In this document: positions 32,952 to 40,382 of the stretch, piece by piece
How positions within the stretch are numbered: position 1 is the stretch's first letter
Layout of the letters: the number at the start of each line of letters is the position of its first letter
Assembly: GCA_023391875.1 (NCBI GenBank)
Contig: JAEWAB010000004.1
Span: 186,001-250,000, forward strand
Reading direction: 5' to 3'
Length of the DNA stretch: 64,000 nucleotides
Source of the DNA: Bacillota bacterium
GTDB taxonomy: Bacteria; Bacillota; Clostridia; Oscillospirales; Ruminococcaceae
Made by a program: the position numbers and the translations under genes
The notes under the pieces: generated by a model
The model's input: the letters and a program-made list of their open reading frames with translations, nothing else
Databases searched by the model: none
What the model was told of the DNA's origin: nothing

Positions 32952-34010
32952 ATGAAAACATTGCACAGGCTTAAAAGCAAAAAATTTATTATACTTGCAG
33001 GCATAATCATTTTAGCAATTTTACCTACTTACTTAATAACCTCTGCAAAACAGGATAAGAATAACTTTAAAGAATTCTCAATTGAAAAGCTGAATGAAGT
33101 TTCTGCATATAAAATAAAATATACTGGTGAATATAAATTTGATGAATTTCTGAAAAAAGGCGTAACAGATGATCTGGAACTATATGATTTCCTTGATTCT
33201 ATTGGTCTGAATCCACACACAAATATTACCAGTGGTAATGACATATTTGGTTGTACCATCTTTACAGTTAAAAACCAGAAGGATGAGGTTTTATTCGGAA
33301 GAAATTTTGATTGGTATAGTCACCCTTGTACCCTTGTTTACACTAGTCCAAAGGGAGCTTATTCATCAGTTTCAATGGTAGATCTCTACTACATAGGCAT
33401 CAGTAATATCCCGTTTTCAGGGGATGACGTCAACAATAATAAACATTTGCTTTCAGTTCCATATATCCCTCTCGACGGTGTAAATGAATGTGGTGTAGCC
33501 ATAGGCGTAATGTCATTACCTATCGCTGAGTCGGCAAGCGATACAGATAAAAAAACAATCAGCTCTCTTGGGGTGGTCAGACTGGTTTTGGATTACGCCG
33601 CAAATGTTGACGAAGCTGTTTCTCTGATAAGCAAGTACAATATTTATTTTCAGAAAATGGTGCCCATTCATTATATGATTTCAGACAGTTCAGGAAAATC
33701 AGTAATTGTAGAGTATGTTGAAGGAAAAATGAATGTAATTAAAAATGATCAGCCTTGGCAGGTATCAACCAATTATGTCTTAAGCGGATATGACAATGCT
33801 GGCCGTGGTAAGGACAGGTACAATCTTGCTGAGAAAAAGCTGACGGATACACATAATACAATAACGAAAGCCTCCGCAATGGATATACTGCAAGATGTAT
33901 CGCAAGACGGCTCTACCATCTGGTCCATTGTCTATGACTTAAAGAAAAAAGATTTTGATTTGTGTGTTAACAGAAAATATAACCGAGTATATAGTTCAAG
34001 TTTATTTTAA
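32952..34010 (+). CDS. Membrane-anchored Ntn hydrolase of the choloylglycine hydrolase / C45 type
   Basis: 352 residues from ATG 32952 (GGAGAG 6 nt upstream). One TM near residues 12-30. The block GCTIFTVKNQKDEVLFGRNFDWYSHP gives the nucleophilic Cys and the following Asn/Asp pattern of linear amide C-N hydrolases (PF02275/PF03417: bile salt hydrolase, penicillin V acylase, IAT-like). Later VNECGVAIGVMSLP and YVEGKMNVI also fit. Usually the Cys becomes N-terminal by processing; here about 85 residues precede it, so self-cleavage or an inactive state must be considered. AT-rich, as is the ArsR gene before it; probably acquired together. Confidence 0.75.
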   Translation: MKTLHRLKSKKFIILAGIIILAILPTYLITSAKQDKNNFKEFSIEKLNEVSAYKIKYTGEYKFDEFLKKGVTDDLELYDFLDSIGLNPHTNITSGNDIFGCTIFTVKNQKDEVLFGRNFDWYSHPCTLVYTSPKGAYSSVSMVDLYYIGISNIPFSGDDVNNNKHLLSVPYIPLDGVNECGVAIGVMSLPIAESASDTDKKTISSLGVVRLVLDYAANVDEAVSLISKYNIYFQKMVPIHYMISDSSGKSVIVEYVEGKMNVIKNDQPWQVSTNYVLSGYDNAGRGKDRYNLAEKKLTDTHNTITKASAMDILQDVSQDGSTIWSIVYDLKKKDFDLCVNRKYNRVYSSSLF

Positions 34011-34116
34011 CCTTAACCTGTTATGAGACTATTCTATTTATGCCATGGGGACAGGGGTATTGACATGCCACTAATCATCCGGTAAAAGGGGAGTAAATTG
34101 AGCAGAAGAAGGGTAA

Positions 34117-34229
34117 AAGGTTTAATAAGCCTAAAAAGCCCTGTAAATCAAGGCTTTTCAGCTATATACGCAATAAACCCCGGCTCGTTTTGAGCCGGGG
34201 TTTATTGTATCAACTGATGTTGATGATGT
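34117..34229. repeat. 113-bp direct repeat, copy 1 (tmRNA-terminator duplicate)
   Basis: About 106 of 113 bases agree with 35642-35754, in the same orientation. Contains the same two hairpins as the tmRNA terminator. It ends at the base equivalent to the last base of tmRNA, but tmRNA itself is not repeated here. Confidence 0.85.
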
Positions 34230-34328
34230 ACCTAAAGAGTACGAGATTGATACAATTCAAATTTACCTTTACCGGGGGGAAAAATCGCCATTCGAATCGG
34301 CGTGGTCTTTCCATAATGGCGATGATTG

Positions 34329-35357
34329 TTACTTTTCGTGCCATACCAATACTATGTCACCATCATCAAATGGGTCGCCACATTCCGGACAGAACTTTGG
34401 TGGGTGAGTCTCATCATCCGGTTCCCAACCGCACTTATCACATTTATATTGCGGTATCCCGGCGGGCTTTGCTTTGCCACACTCAGAGCAGAATTTACCT
34501 TTATTCTCCGCACCACAAGTACACACCCAACAGTTTGTCGCAGCCTCCTCAATCACTACTTCAACAATCTCGCCATCTGTGTCTGAGTCTTCTGCATCAA
34601 CGACAATAGCAGCGTCGTATTCGGCAAACTCTTCCGGCGACATATGAGCCATTGTTGAGAGATGCTTCTGGAGCCTGTGTGCCATCGGCTTAAACGTTGC
34701 CAGTGTGAGACCGCCAGAGATAGCTCCGCCAAGTATAGGTACAGCTTTTGAAACGCCCTTGGCAAATGTTGACTTTACTATTTTTTGCCCTAACATTGCC
34801 GCGATTTTTTTGACAATTGGATAATACCACGTTTTAGTAAGTGCTTTGGCGGCAACCTTTTTTGCAACAGCCCTCATTGCCGTTTCACCGAACAACTTGG
34901 TCACGACCTTGTTGGCGGCTCCTACACCGGACATCACACCGATAAACAAAATGAGTTGAGACTCCGTGCCCACGTCAAGCTCAGACGATTCGGCAAATAT
35001 CTCGTCCCAACCGTATATGTATGCCAGTTCTTGCGCAGTACGGATTACAAATCCGTAGAATTGCGCCAAGTCAGCCGGGATAGTAGCAGCCATGGCGAAC
35101 CCGCCCGGTATGCCTGCCGCTGTTGATATGGCGGTTACCTTGATGGTTTCTGCATTAATCACGGCGTTTGCCAGACTATCCAATGTTGCAATCGGAATGT
35201 CGGCATGAAGCGTCCCCTCAACGATAGCCTTTTGCAACTGCGTTTGAGTACACAGCTTGCTGAGGTTCTTGGTCAGAAACTCTTCTCGGTCGATGTGGAC
35301 AAGCGGGAGTTTTGCCGCGCTTTCGATGACGGAGGTGAATGATAGTTGCTGAACCAT
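34329..35357 (-). CDS. EcsC-like protein with C-terminal double zinc ribbon
   Basis: 342 residues. The N-terminal about 240 residues are helical and Ala/Gly-rich (ISTAAGIPGGFAMAATIPADLAQFYGFVIRTAQELAYIYGW), like EcsC-family proteins (PF12787), which are membrane-associated and of unclear function. The C-terminal part has two zinc ribbons: CTCGAENKGKFCSECGKA and YKCDKCGWE...KFCPECGD. An acidic linker (VVDAEDSDTDGEIVEVVIEE) joins them. AAGGAGAG lies 7 nt before the ATG. It is the only gene between the two 113-bp direct repeats at tmRNA. Confidence 0.75.
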   Translation of the reverse strand: MVQQLSFTSVIESAAKLPLVHIDREEFLTKNLSKLCTQTQLQKAIVEGTLHADIPIATLDSLANAVINAETIKVTAISTAAGIPGGFAMAATIPADLAQFYGFVIRTAQELAYIYGWDEIFAESSELDVGTESQLILFIGVMSGVGAANKVVTKLFGETAMRAVAKKVAAKALTKTWYYPIVKKIAAMLGQKIVKSTFAKGVSKAVPILGGAISGGLTLATFKPMAHRLQKHLSTMAHMSPEEFAEYDAAIVVDAEDSDTDGEIVEVVIEEAATNCWVCTCGAENKGKFCSECGKAKPAGIPQYKCDKCGWEPDDETHPPKFCPECGDPFDDGDIVLVWHEK

Positions 35358-35641
35358 AACGGTCTCTCCTTACAATATTTAAGTATTATTGCCGCGTTTT
35401 ATCACACGGATAAAGATGCTTCATTATAAGTTGTGTAATTTTTGCGAATAATCTGGAATATGATCACATTCATATATTATCATAAAAAGGCAAGAAAACC
35501 AAGTTTTCTGCGCTTATTTGCTAACGATTGAACTTTTGAACGTTTCCTCTGGCCGGTTTCAAATCCGTATTTACTCTGCCCGCTAAAAGTCTGAAAATGA
35601 CAGAAGCTACCCGGAAATTAAACTAATCGACAAAACAATAG
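35358..35641. other. Intergenic region between the EcsC-like gene and the second repeat
   Basis: No gene seen. On the - strand TATAAT at about 35421-35426 may be the -10 of the EcsC-like gene with a weak -35. Confidence 0.35.
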
Positions 35642-35754
35642 AAGGCTTAATAAACCTAAAAAGCCCTGTAACTCAAGGCTTTTCAGCCATATATACAATA
35701 AACCCCGGCTCGTTTTGAGCCGGGGTTTATTGTATCAATTGATGTTGATGATGT
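35642..35754. repeat. 113-bp direct repeat, copy 2 (adjacent to tmRNA)
   Basis: Second copy of the repeat at 34117-34229. Its last base is the final A of the tmRNA CCA end, so the repeat boundary and the tmRNA 3' end coincide to the base. Confidence 0.85.
35658..35734 (-). terminator. Tandem terminators of tmRNA
   Basis: Nearest tmRNA is an 18-bp stem (35694-35711/35717-35734) around ACCCCGGCTC; next is AAAAGCC/GGCTTTT (35658-35683) followed on the - strand by TTTTTAGG. Confidence 0.8.
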
Positions 35755-36106
35755 GGTGGAGGCGGCGGGAGTTGAACCCGCGTCCGAAAACCTATTCCCA
35801 TGAACTTCTCCGAGTGCAGCTTTCCCTTTAACATTCCCTCTGCGCGCCGCCGAAAAGCAGGCTGCGCGTTTCAGTATTCCCTAATACATCCGGTAAGCCG
35901 AGAAAAGCTTACGAGACGTTCACCACTAAATGACGCCCGAGTTAAGCCCGTGGTACTGCCTAGTCGAACGAGCAGCTTAAATTAAGCTGCTAAAGCTAAT
36001 TTATTATTGTTAGCGTTTAATTTAAAGTACCGGCGTTTAAAGAGTGTCCAGCAAACTCTACTCGCTTATCATGGTGCAAAATCCCCGTCGAAACCTTTAC
36101 GCCCCC
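35754..36106 (-). ncRNA. ssrA: tmRNA
   Basis: 353 nt. Ribosome rescue RNA. 5' GGGGGCG (from 36106) pairs with 3' CGCCTCC before the encoded ACCA; the T-arm reads GCGGGTTCAACTCCCGC. The tag frame is GCT at 36014 to TAA at 35982-35984 and encodes ANNNKLALAA, ending in the usual ALAA degron. smpB lies 29 nt upstream on the same strand. Confidence 0.96.
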
Positions 36107-36135
36107 ATATATATTTAATTTGCCTGTACAACCTA

Positions 36136-36603
36136 TTATGCCCGTTCGTTGCCTTTGAATGCACGCTCGATGTCGCGCTGGGCAGCGCGTTTTGCCATAT
36201 CGTCGCGTTTGTCAAACAGCTTTTTGCCTCGGCAAAGCCCCACCTGCACCTTTACGCGGGAGCCCTTAAAGTAGAGCGACAGCGGCACCAGCGTAAAACT
36301 CTGCTGTTTGATTAGCCCAAACAGCTTCAAAATCTCGCGCTTGTGCATCAGCAGCTTGCGCACCCGCATGGGGTCGCGGTTAAAGATGTTGCCGTGCTCG
36401 TAGGGGCTGATGTGCATGCCGCGGATGAAAACCTCGCCGTCCTGAATATCGCACCAGCTGTCCTTCAGGTTCACCCCGCCTGCGCGGATGGCCTTTACCT
36501 CGGTGCCGCAAAGCTCGATGCCCGCTTCAAACGCTTCGTCCACAAAATAATCGTGGAACGCCTTCTTGTTGGTTGAGATGGTTTTGGTTTCTGCCTTTGC
36601 CAA
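36136..36603 (-). CDS. smpB: SsrA-binding protein SmpB
   Basis: 155 residues, full length. Binds the tRNA-like domain of tmRNA and brings it to stalled ribosomes. Typical blocks: NKKAFHDYFVDEAFEAGIELCGTEVKAIRAGGVNLKDSW, MHISPYEHGN, RKLLMHKREI and the basic C-terminal tail GKKLFDKRDDMAKR. Directly upstream of its RNA partner. Confidence 0.96.
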   Translation of the reverse strand: MAKAETKTISTNKKAFHDYFVDEAFEAGIELCGTEVKAIRAGGVNLKDSWCDIQDGEVFIRGMHISPYEHGNIFNRDPMRVRKLLMHKREILKLFGLIKQQSFTLVPLSLYFKGSRVKVQVGLCRGKKLFDKRDDMAKRAAQRDIERAFKGNERA

Positions 36604-36667
36604 CCACGGGCACCTCCCTTCACGTTACAAAAATCCTAGATTCAAAGGCTATAAATTTTAGGGGTTC

Positions 36668-37273
36668 TTAAAGCTCGTTTCGGCCCTCGATGGCCCGGTA
36701 GAGTGTCACCTCGTCGGCATACTCTAAATCTCCGCCCACCGGGATGCCGTAGGCGAGCCGCGACACCTTTACCCCCAGCGGCTTTAACAGCCGCGAGATA
36801 TACATGGCGGTGGCCTCTCCCTCGACGTTGGCGTTGGTGGCGACGATAATCTCCTTCACGCCGCCCGCCTTCACGCGCTCTAACAGCTCTTTTAAGTAGA
36901 TCTCGTCGGGGCCGATACCGTCCATCGGCGAGATAAGCCCATGCAGTACATGGTATAGGCCATTATACTCCTTGGTACGCTCAATGGCAACCACATAGCG
37001 GGTGTCCTCCACCACGCAGATGGTGGCTTTATCGCGCGTATCGTCGCCGCACACCGCACAAACCTCGCCATCGGTAAGGTTTTGGCAGATGCTGCAGTTG
37101 TGTATCTTCGCCTGCGCGTCGGTAATGGCAGCGGCAAACGCCTGTGCCTGCTCCGTTGACAGGTTCAGTACATAAAACGCGAGCTTCTGAGCGCTTTTTC
37201 GTCCAATGCCCGGCAGCCGCTCAAACTGCTCAATCAGCCGAACTAGCGGCTGCGGCAATATCCCTTTGGCCAT
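36668..37273 (-). CDS. recR: Recombination protein RecR
   Basis: 201 residues. DNA repair protein that loads RecA with RecO/RecF. Helix-hairpin-helix (RLPGIGRKSAQKLAFYVL), zinc finger (CSICQNLTDGEVCAVC), Toprim domain (ICVVEDTRYVVAIERTKEYNGLYHVLHG...IVATNANVEGEATAMYI). The ybaB gene ends 8 nt before it: the conserved dnaX-ybaB-recR order. Confidence 0.96.
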   Translation of the reverse strand: MAKGILPQPLVRLIEQFERLPGIGRKSAQKLAFYVLNLSTEQAQAFAAAITDAQAKIHNCSICQNLTDGEVCAVCGDDTRDKATICVVEDTRYVVAIERTKEYNGLYHVLHGLISPMDGIGPDEIYLKELLERVKAGGVKEIIVATNANVEGEATAMYISRLLKPLGVKVSRLAYGIPVGGDLEYADEVTLYRAIEGRNEL

Positions 37274-37281
37274 CGGGATTA

Positions 37282-37629
37282 TTACAGTAAACCGGGTATG
37301 CTCAACCCGCCGGTAATCTTGCTCATCGTTTCGGAGGAGGTCTCCTCCACCTTTTTGATCACCTCATTATATGCGGCAATCAGCAGGTCCTGCAGCATCT
37401 CGATATCCTCAGGGTCTACCACCTCCGGCTTGATGGTGAGGGATTTTACCTCTTTCTTACCGGACATTACAATCTCAATAGCACCGCCGCCAACCGTGGA
37501 GGAAAACTCCATCTGTTCGATCTGCTCGTTGGCCTTCGCCATCTCTTCCTGCATCTTCTGGGCCTGTTTGATCATGCCGCTCATATTCTGAGCGCCGCCG
37601 CCCATGCCCTGTGGTAATCTCGATTTCAT
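37282..37629 (-). CDS. YbaB/EbfC nucleoid-associated protein
   Basis: 115 residues from ATG 37629 (AGGAGG 7 nt upstream); a longer frame to 37659 has no ribosome site. Gly/Met-rich start, then the helix MIKQAQKMQEEMAKANEQIEQ and the strands VGGGAIEIVMSGKKEVKSLTI typical of the family, which binds DNA as a dimer. Between dnaX and recR. Confidence 0.93.
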   Translation of the reverse strand: MKSRLPQGMGGGAQNMSGMIKQAQKMQEEMAKANEQIEQMEFSSTVGGGAIEIVMSGKKEVKSLTIKPEVVDPEDIEMLQDLLIAAYNEVIKKVEETSSETMSKITGGLSIPGLL

Positions 37630-37685
37630 CGGTTGTCCTCCTATATTGGTACATAGCATTTTATATTTTAATAATAGAAAACCAA

Positions 37686-39263
37686 TCAGTTAATCTCAAT
37701 GCCGGCCTGCTTTGCGGCTTGTTCCAGCTGCGCAAGCAGGGCGCCCGTTTCCTTTACCTCGGTATTCTTCTTCACGGGGCCAAGCCGGTACACCTTGCCG
37801 GTTTTTAGTGAGACCGCGTCGCGCAGGCTGTTCTTGGCGTATTCATTCTTACGCATCATATCGGCAAACATGGTGTCGGGCGCGTCGATGAGCAGCAGGT
37901 CGCCCTTGACATAGGCCACCGAGTTTACCAGCGTGCCGTGCAATGCGGGGTTTACCACTGCAAGGTGCTCCAGCACGTCGTTCCAGCACTTAAGCTTTTC
38001 CTCCACCTCCAGCACCTCATGCGGTGCGATAGGGGAGGGGAGAGGTTCCTGTTCCAGCGGCCTTGAATGGGCTTTTACGGCCTTATGTGCCGCTTCGGGA
38101 ATTTGCTGCGGTACAAAGCCGGAGGAAACGCGCGCTTCCAGCTCGGAGAGGCGCCTAAGCAGTGCGTCATAGCCGGTATCCAGCTCGGGGTTGGTCAGGC
38201 GCATCAGGCACATCTCGGCGGCAAGACGCTTGGAGTGGGTCTTGCCCATACTGTTAAGCGCGTCGCCCAGCACCGTGAGCGCGTGCAGGATAAGCTCCAT
38301 CGGGCAGCGTTTCGCGATATCCTTGATGCGGTCAAGCTCGTCCGACGTGCAGATAATCAGGCTTTCGGGGTTCTTCGCACCCTTTGCCACCATCAGGTTC
38401 CTAAAGAGGGTGATCATCTCGCCCAAAAGCCGGGCGAAATCCACCGATTCGGTGTTAAGCTGTTCAATCAGCTCCAGCGCCTTCGCGCCGTCCTTGGTAA
38501 GAATGACCTCGGCAAGCTCGTACAGATACTCTGTATCGGCAAGCGCCGCGAGGTGGCTCACCGTGGCGACATCAATTACCTCGGCAGCGGTGGCGCACTG
38601 GTCGAGCAGCGAGATTGCGTCGCGCATACCGCCGTCGGCAAGGCGCGCAATCAGCTCCGCGGCGTCTTCGTTCAAGGCAATCTGTTCGCCCCGTGCGATG
38701 GCAAGCAGGCGGTTTTTAATAACGCCCGCGTCGATGCGCTTAAAGTCAAACCGCTGGCAGCGCGAAAGAATCGTCGCGGGTACCTTGTGTACCTCGGTGG
38801 TTGCCAGGATGAACAGCACGTGTTCGGGCGGTTCCTCCATAATCTTTAACAGCGCGTTAAACGCCGCGATGGAAAGCATGTGGGTTTCGTCGATGATATA
38901 AACGCGGTACTTCGCGCTTACGGGTGTAAAAACGGCCTCCTCGCGCAGGGCACGCACATCGTCGATGCCGTTGTTGCTGGCGGCGTCTATCTCCACCACA
39001 TCGGTTACCGAGCCGTCCTCGATGCCGAGGCAGAGCTCGCACTCCCCGCAGGGGTCGCCGTCCACGGGATGCAGGCAGTTCACCGCTTTTGCAAGGATCT
39101 TTGAGCAGGTCGTTTTACCCGTTCCCCGCGAACCGGTGAACAGATACGAATGCGCCACCCTGCCTTGCTGAACTTCATTTTTTAAGGTGGCGGTAATATG
39201 CTCCTGCCCCACAACATCTTCAAAGGTTTTGGGCCGCCATGTCCTGTAAAGCGCTTTATACAT
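37686..39263 (-). CDS. dnaX: DNA polymerase III subunits gamma/tau
   Basis: 525 residues from ATG 39263 (MYKALYRTWRPK, the family start); ATG 39275 is possible and upstream extension is unlikely. Clamp-loader ATPase: Walker A TGSRGTGKTT, zinc module CxxC region (CGECELC), Walker B IIDETHML, sensor 1 LATTE and SRC motif LSRCQRF. The C-terminal part (from about 370) is the tau-like region. No obvious slippery sequence for a gamma frameshift was seen. SRP RNA lies just upstream as in Bacillus. Confidence 0.95.
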   Translation of the reverse strand: MYKALYRTWRPKTFEDVVGQEHITATLKNEVQQGRVAHSYLFTGSRGTGKTTCSKILAKAVNCLHPVDGDPCGECELCLGIEDGSVTDVVEIDAASNNGIDDVRALREEAVFTPVSAKYRVYIIDETHMLSIAAFNALLKIMEEPPEHVLFILATTEVHKVPATILSRCQRFDFKRIDAGVIKNRLLAIARGEQIALNEDAAELIARLADGGMRDAISLLDQCATAAEVIDVATVSHLAALADTEYLYELAEVILTKDGAKALELIEQLNTESVDFARLLGEMITLFRNLMVAKGAKNPESLIICTSDELDRIKDIAKRCPMELILHALTVLGDALNSMGKTHSKRLAAEMCLMRLTNPELDTGYDALLRRLSELEARVSSGFVPQQIPEAAHKAVKAHSRPLEQEPLPSPIAPHEVLEVEEKLKCWNDVLEHLAVVNPALHGTLVNSVAYVKGDLLLIDAPDTMFADMMRKNEYAKNSLRDAVSLKTGKVYRLGPVKKNTEVKETGALLAQLEQAAKQAGIEIN

Positions 39264-39320
39264 CTTACAAAACATCCCCCTCTGTGCTGTGCAAAACACA
39301 GCGTATGCCACCGTTTGGGC

Positions 39321-39476
39321 AAAAAAAGGACGTACGCTCTCACATACGGATATGCAGGCAACCCTGCGGCACACAAAGACATCCGCTTAATGCTGCTCGG
39401 TTCCCCGCCTGACATGGTTCACGGCGCTTTGTCGCACAGGACCCGCACACCCGTATGTCAGAACGTATGTCCATGT
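39321..39476 (-). ncRNA. ffs: Signal recognition particle RNA, small type
   Basis: On the - strand the universal SRP core reads GTGAACCATGTCAGG ... GGGAACC ... GAGCAGCATTAAG, followed by GTGCCGCAGGGTTGCCTG as in Bacillus. The ends GGACATACGTTCTGACATACGG (from 39472) and the complementary strand near 39328-39349 pair to close the hairpin, and seven Ts follow (39321-39327). No Alu domain is visible upstream, so it looks like a 4.5S-type RNA of about 145 nt. It lies directly upstream of dnaX. Confidence 0.9.
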
Positions 39477-39681
39477 CCTGCTTTATACTGCTGTGCAACT
39501 TGCTTACATATTATAATATAAAAGCCCCTTAATTACAAGTGAAATAATTATGAACCGCCGATACCACAATCTATGGCCACCTTCTACAAACTCTGCACCT
39601 GTAGGCAGTATGTTCTTAATTTGTTTTGGCTTGAATACCTTGATTTAGACTACTCATATAATAGCTTGAGGTGGTGCGCCT

Positions 39682-39930
39682 ATGTCCCAGCTTAAATGCA
39701 TTTCGGGCGAAAGACTTGTCTTGATCGCCTCAACGATTGCGATAACGTTGTCCAAAGAGTTTGATCTGGACGACATAAACATTTTAAGCGGATTTTTTAG
39801 CGCCATCGGTGATAATTTAGCCATTATCGCCGCGCAGCGCTCCGCTTGCGCCTCCACTTCGGATAATAAAAACGCCGAAAAAGCAAACGATGATGAAACG
39901 CAAGAGAAGAATGGTGATGATGCAGGATGA
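39682..39930 (+). CDS. Small hypothetical protein with conserved helical N-terminal half
   Basis: 82 residues. The first 50 residues (LVLIASTIAITLSKEFDLDDINILSGFFSAIGDNLAIIAAQR) look like a conserved Clostridial domain (similar to DUF6774-type small proteins, by recollection only); the rest is Asp/Asn/Glu/Lys-rich and low in complexity. AGGTGG lies 9 nt before ATG 39682. Function unknown. Confidence 0.65.
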   Translation: MSQLKCISGERLVLIASTIAITLSKEFDLDDINILSGFFSAIGDNLAIIAAQRSACASTSDNKNAEKANDDETQEKNGDDAG

Positions 39931-39950
39931 GTTTAAATGCCAAAAAACAA

Positions 39951-39979
39951 TTGACAATTCCCCTTTCATCTGCTATCTT
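39951..39979 (+). promoter_or_regulatory. Promoter of the T-box / acyl-CoA synthetase unit
   Basis: -35 TTGACA (39951-39956), 17-bp spacer, -10 TATCTT (39974-39979). Confidence 0.65.
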
Positions 39980-39985
39980 TAACTT

Positions 39986-40304
39986 AATATTATACATATT
40001 GCCTAACGCTATGACGGGGAGCAGTAGTTGACGTAAGCGTGTTTCAGAGAGCCGCGGTTGCTGTGATGCGGTACTTGCTTTGTAAATGAACTCGCCCTTG
40101 AGCGGTCAACTGAACGCCGGGATTCGGCAAGTAGGTGTGAACGGATTTCCACCGTTAACAGGAAGGCGTGTTTTTGGATATTTTTCTACGACACGTTATA
40201 AGCGGGTGTGCTTTGCACATCAATCGGAGTGGTACCACGGAAGTATTATGCTTTCGTCTCCATGCAGTCGTTTTGCGTCTGTGTGTGAGGCGAAAGCATT
40301 TTTT
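39986..40304 (+). promoter_or_regulatory. T-box riboswitch, leucine type
   Basis: Stem I features: GGGGAGCAGTAG near 40016, the AG-bulge block CAGAGAGCCGCGGTTGCTGTGATGCGG at 40044-40070 and the specifier-loop block GAACTCGCCCTTGAGC, where CTC (40091-40093) is the Leu specifier codon. The T-box itself is GAGTGGTACCACGG (40227-40240). Its UGGU bulge matches a tRNA ending A73-CCA, as in tRNA-Leu. The terminator is ATGCTTTCGTCT...AGGCGAAAGCAT (40248-40299) with six Ts. Uncharged tRNA-Leu should prevent termination and turn on the acyl-CoA synthetase downstream. Confidence 0.92.
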
Positions 40305-40382
40305 ATTACCCTGGTATTGTTCCTTTCACATATCGGTTTATAGGCAAGTGGTAACTATCAAAGATTTATGGAGGGACTTATC

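Noticed and set aside
34190..34609. A + strand frame over the end of the EcsC-like gene
   Set aside because: It is antisense to the zinc-ribbon region, starts inside the direct repeat's terminator and has no ribosome site.
34117..35754. Integrated genomic island or phage at tmRNA
   Set aside because: No integrase, transfer or phage gene lies between the repeats, and the repeat is outside the tmRNA 3' end, so a true att pair cannot be claimed.
37686..39263. Programmed frameshift for a gamma subunit in dnaX
   Set aside because: No A-rich slippery heptamer with downstream stem was seen.
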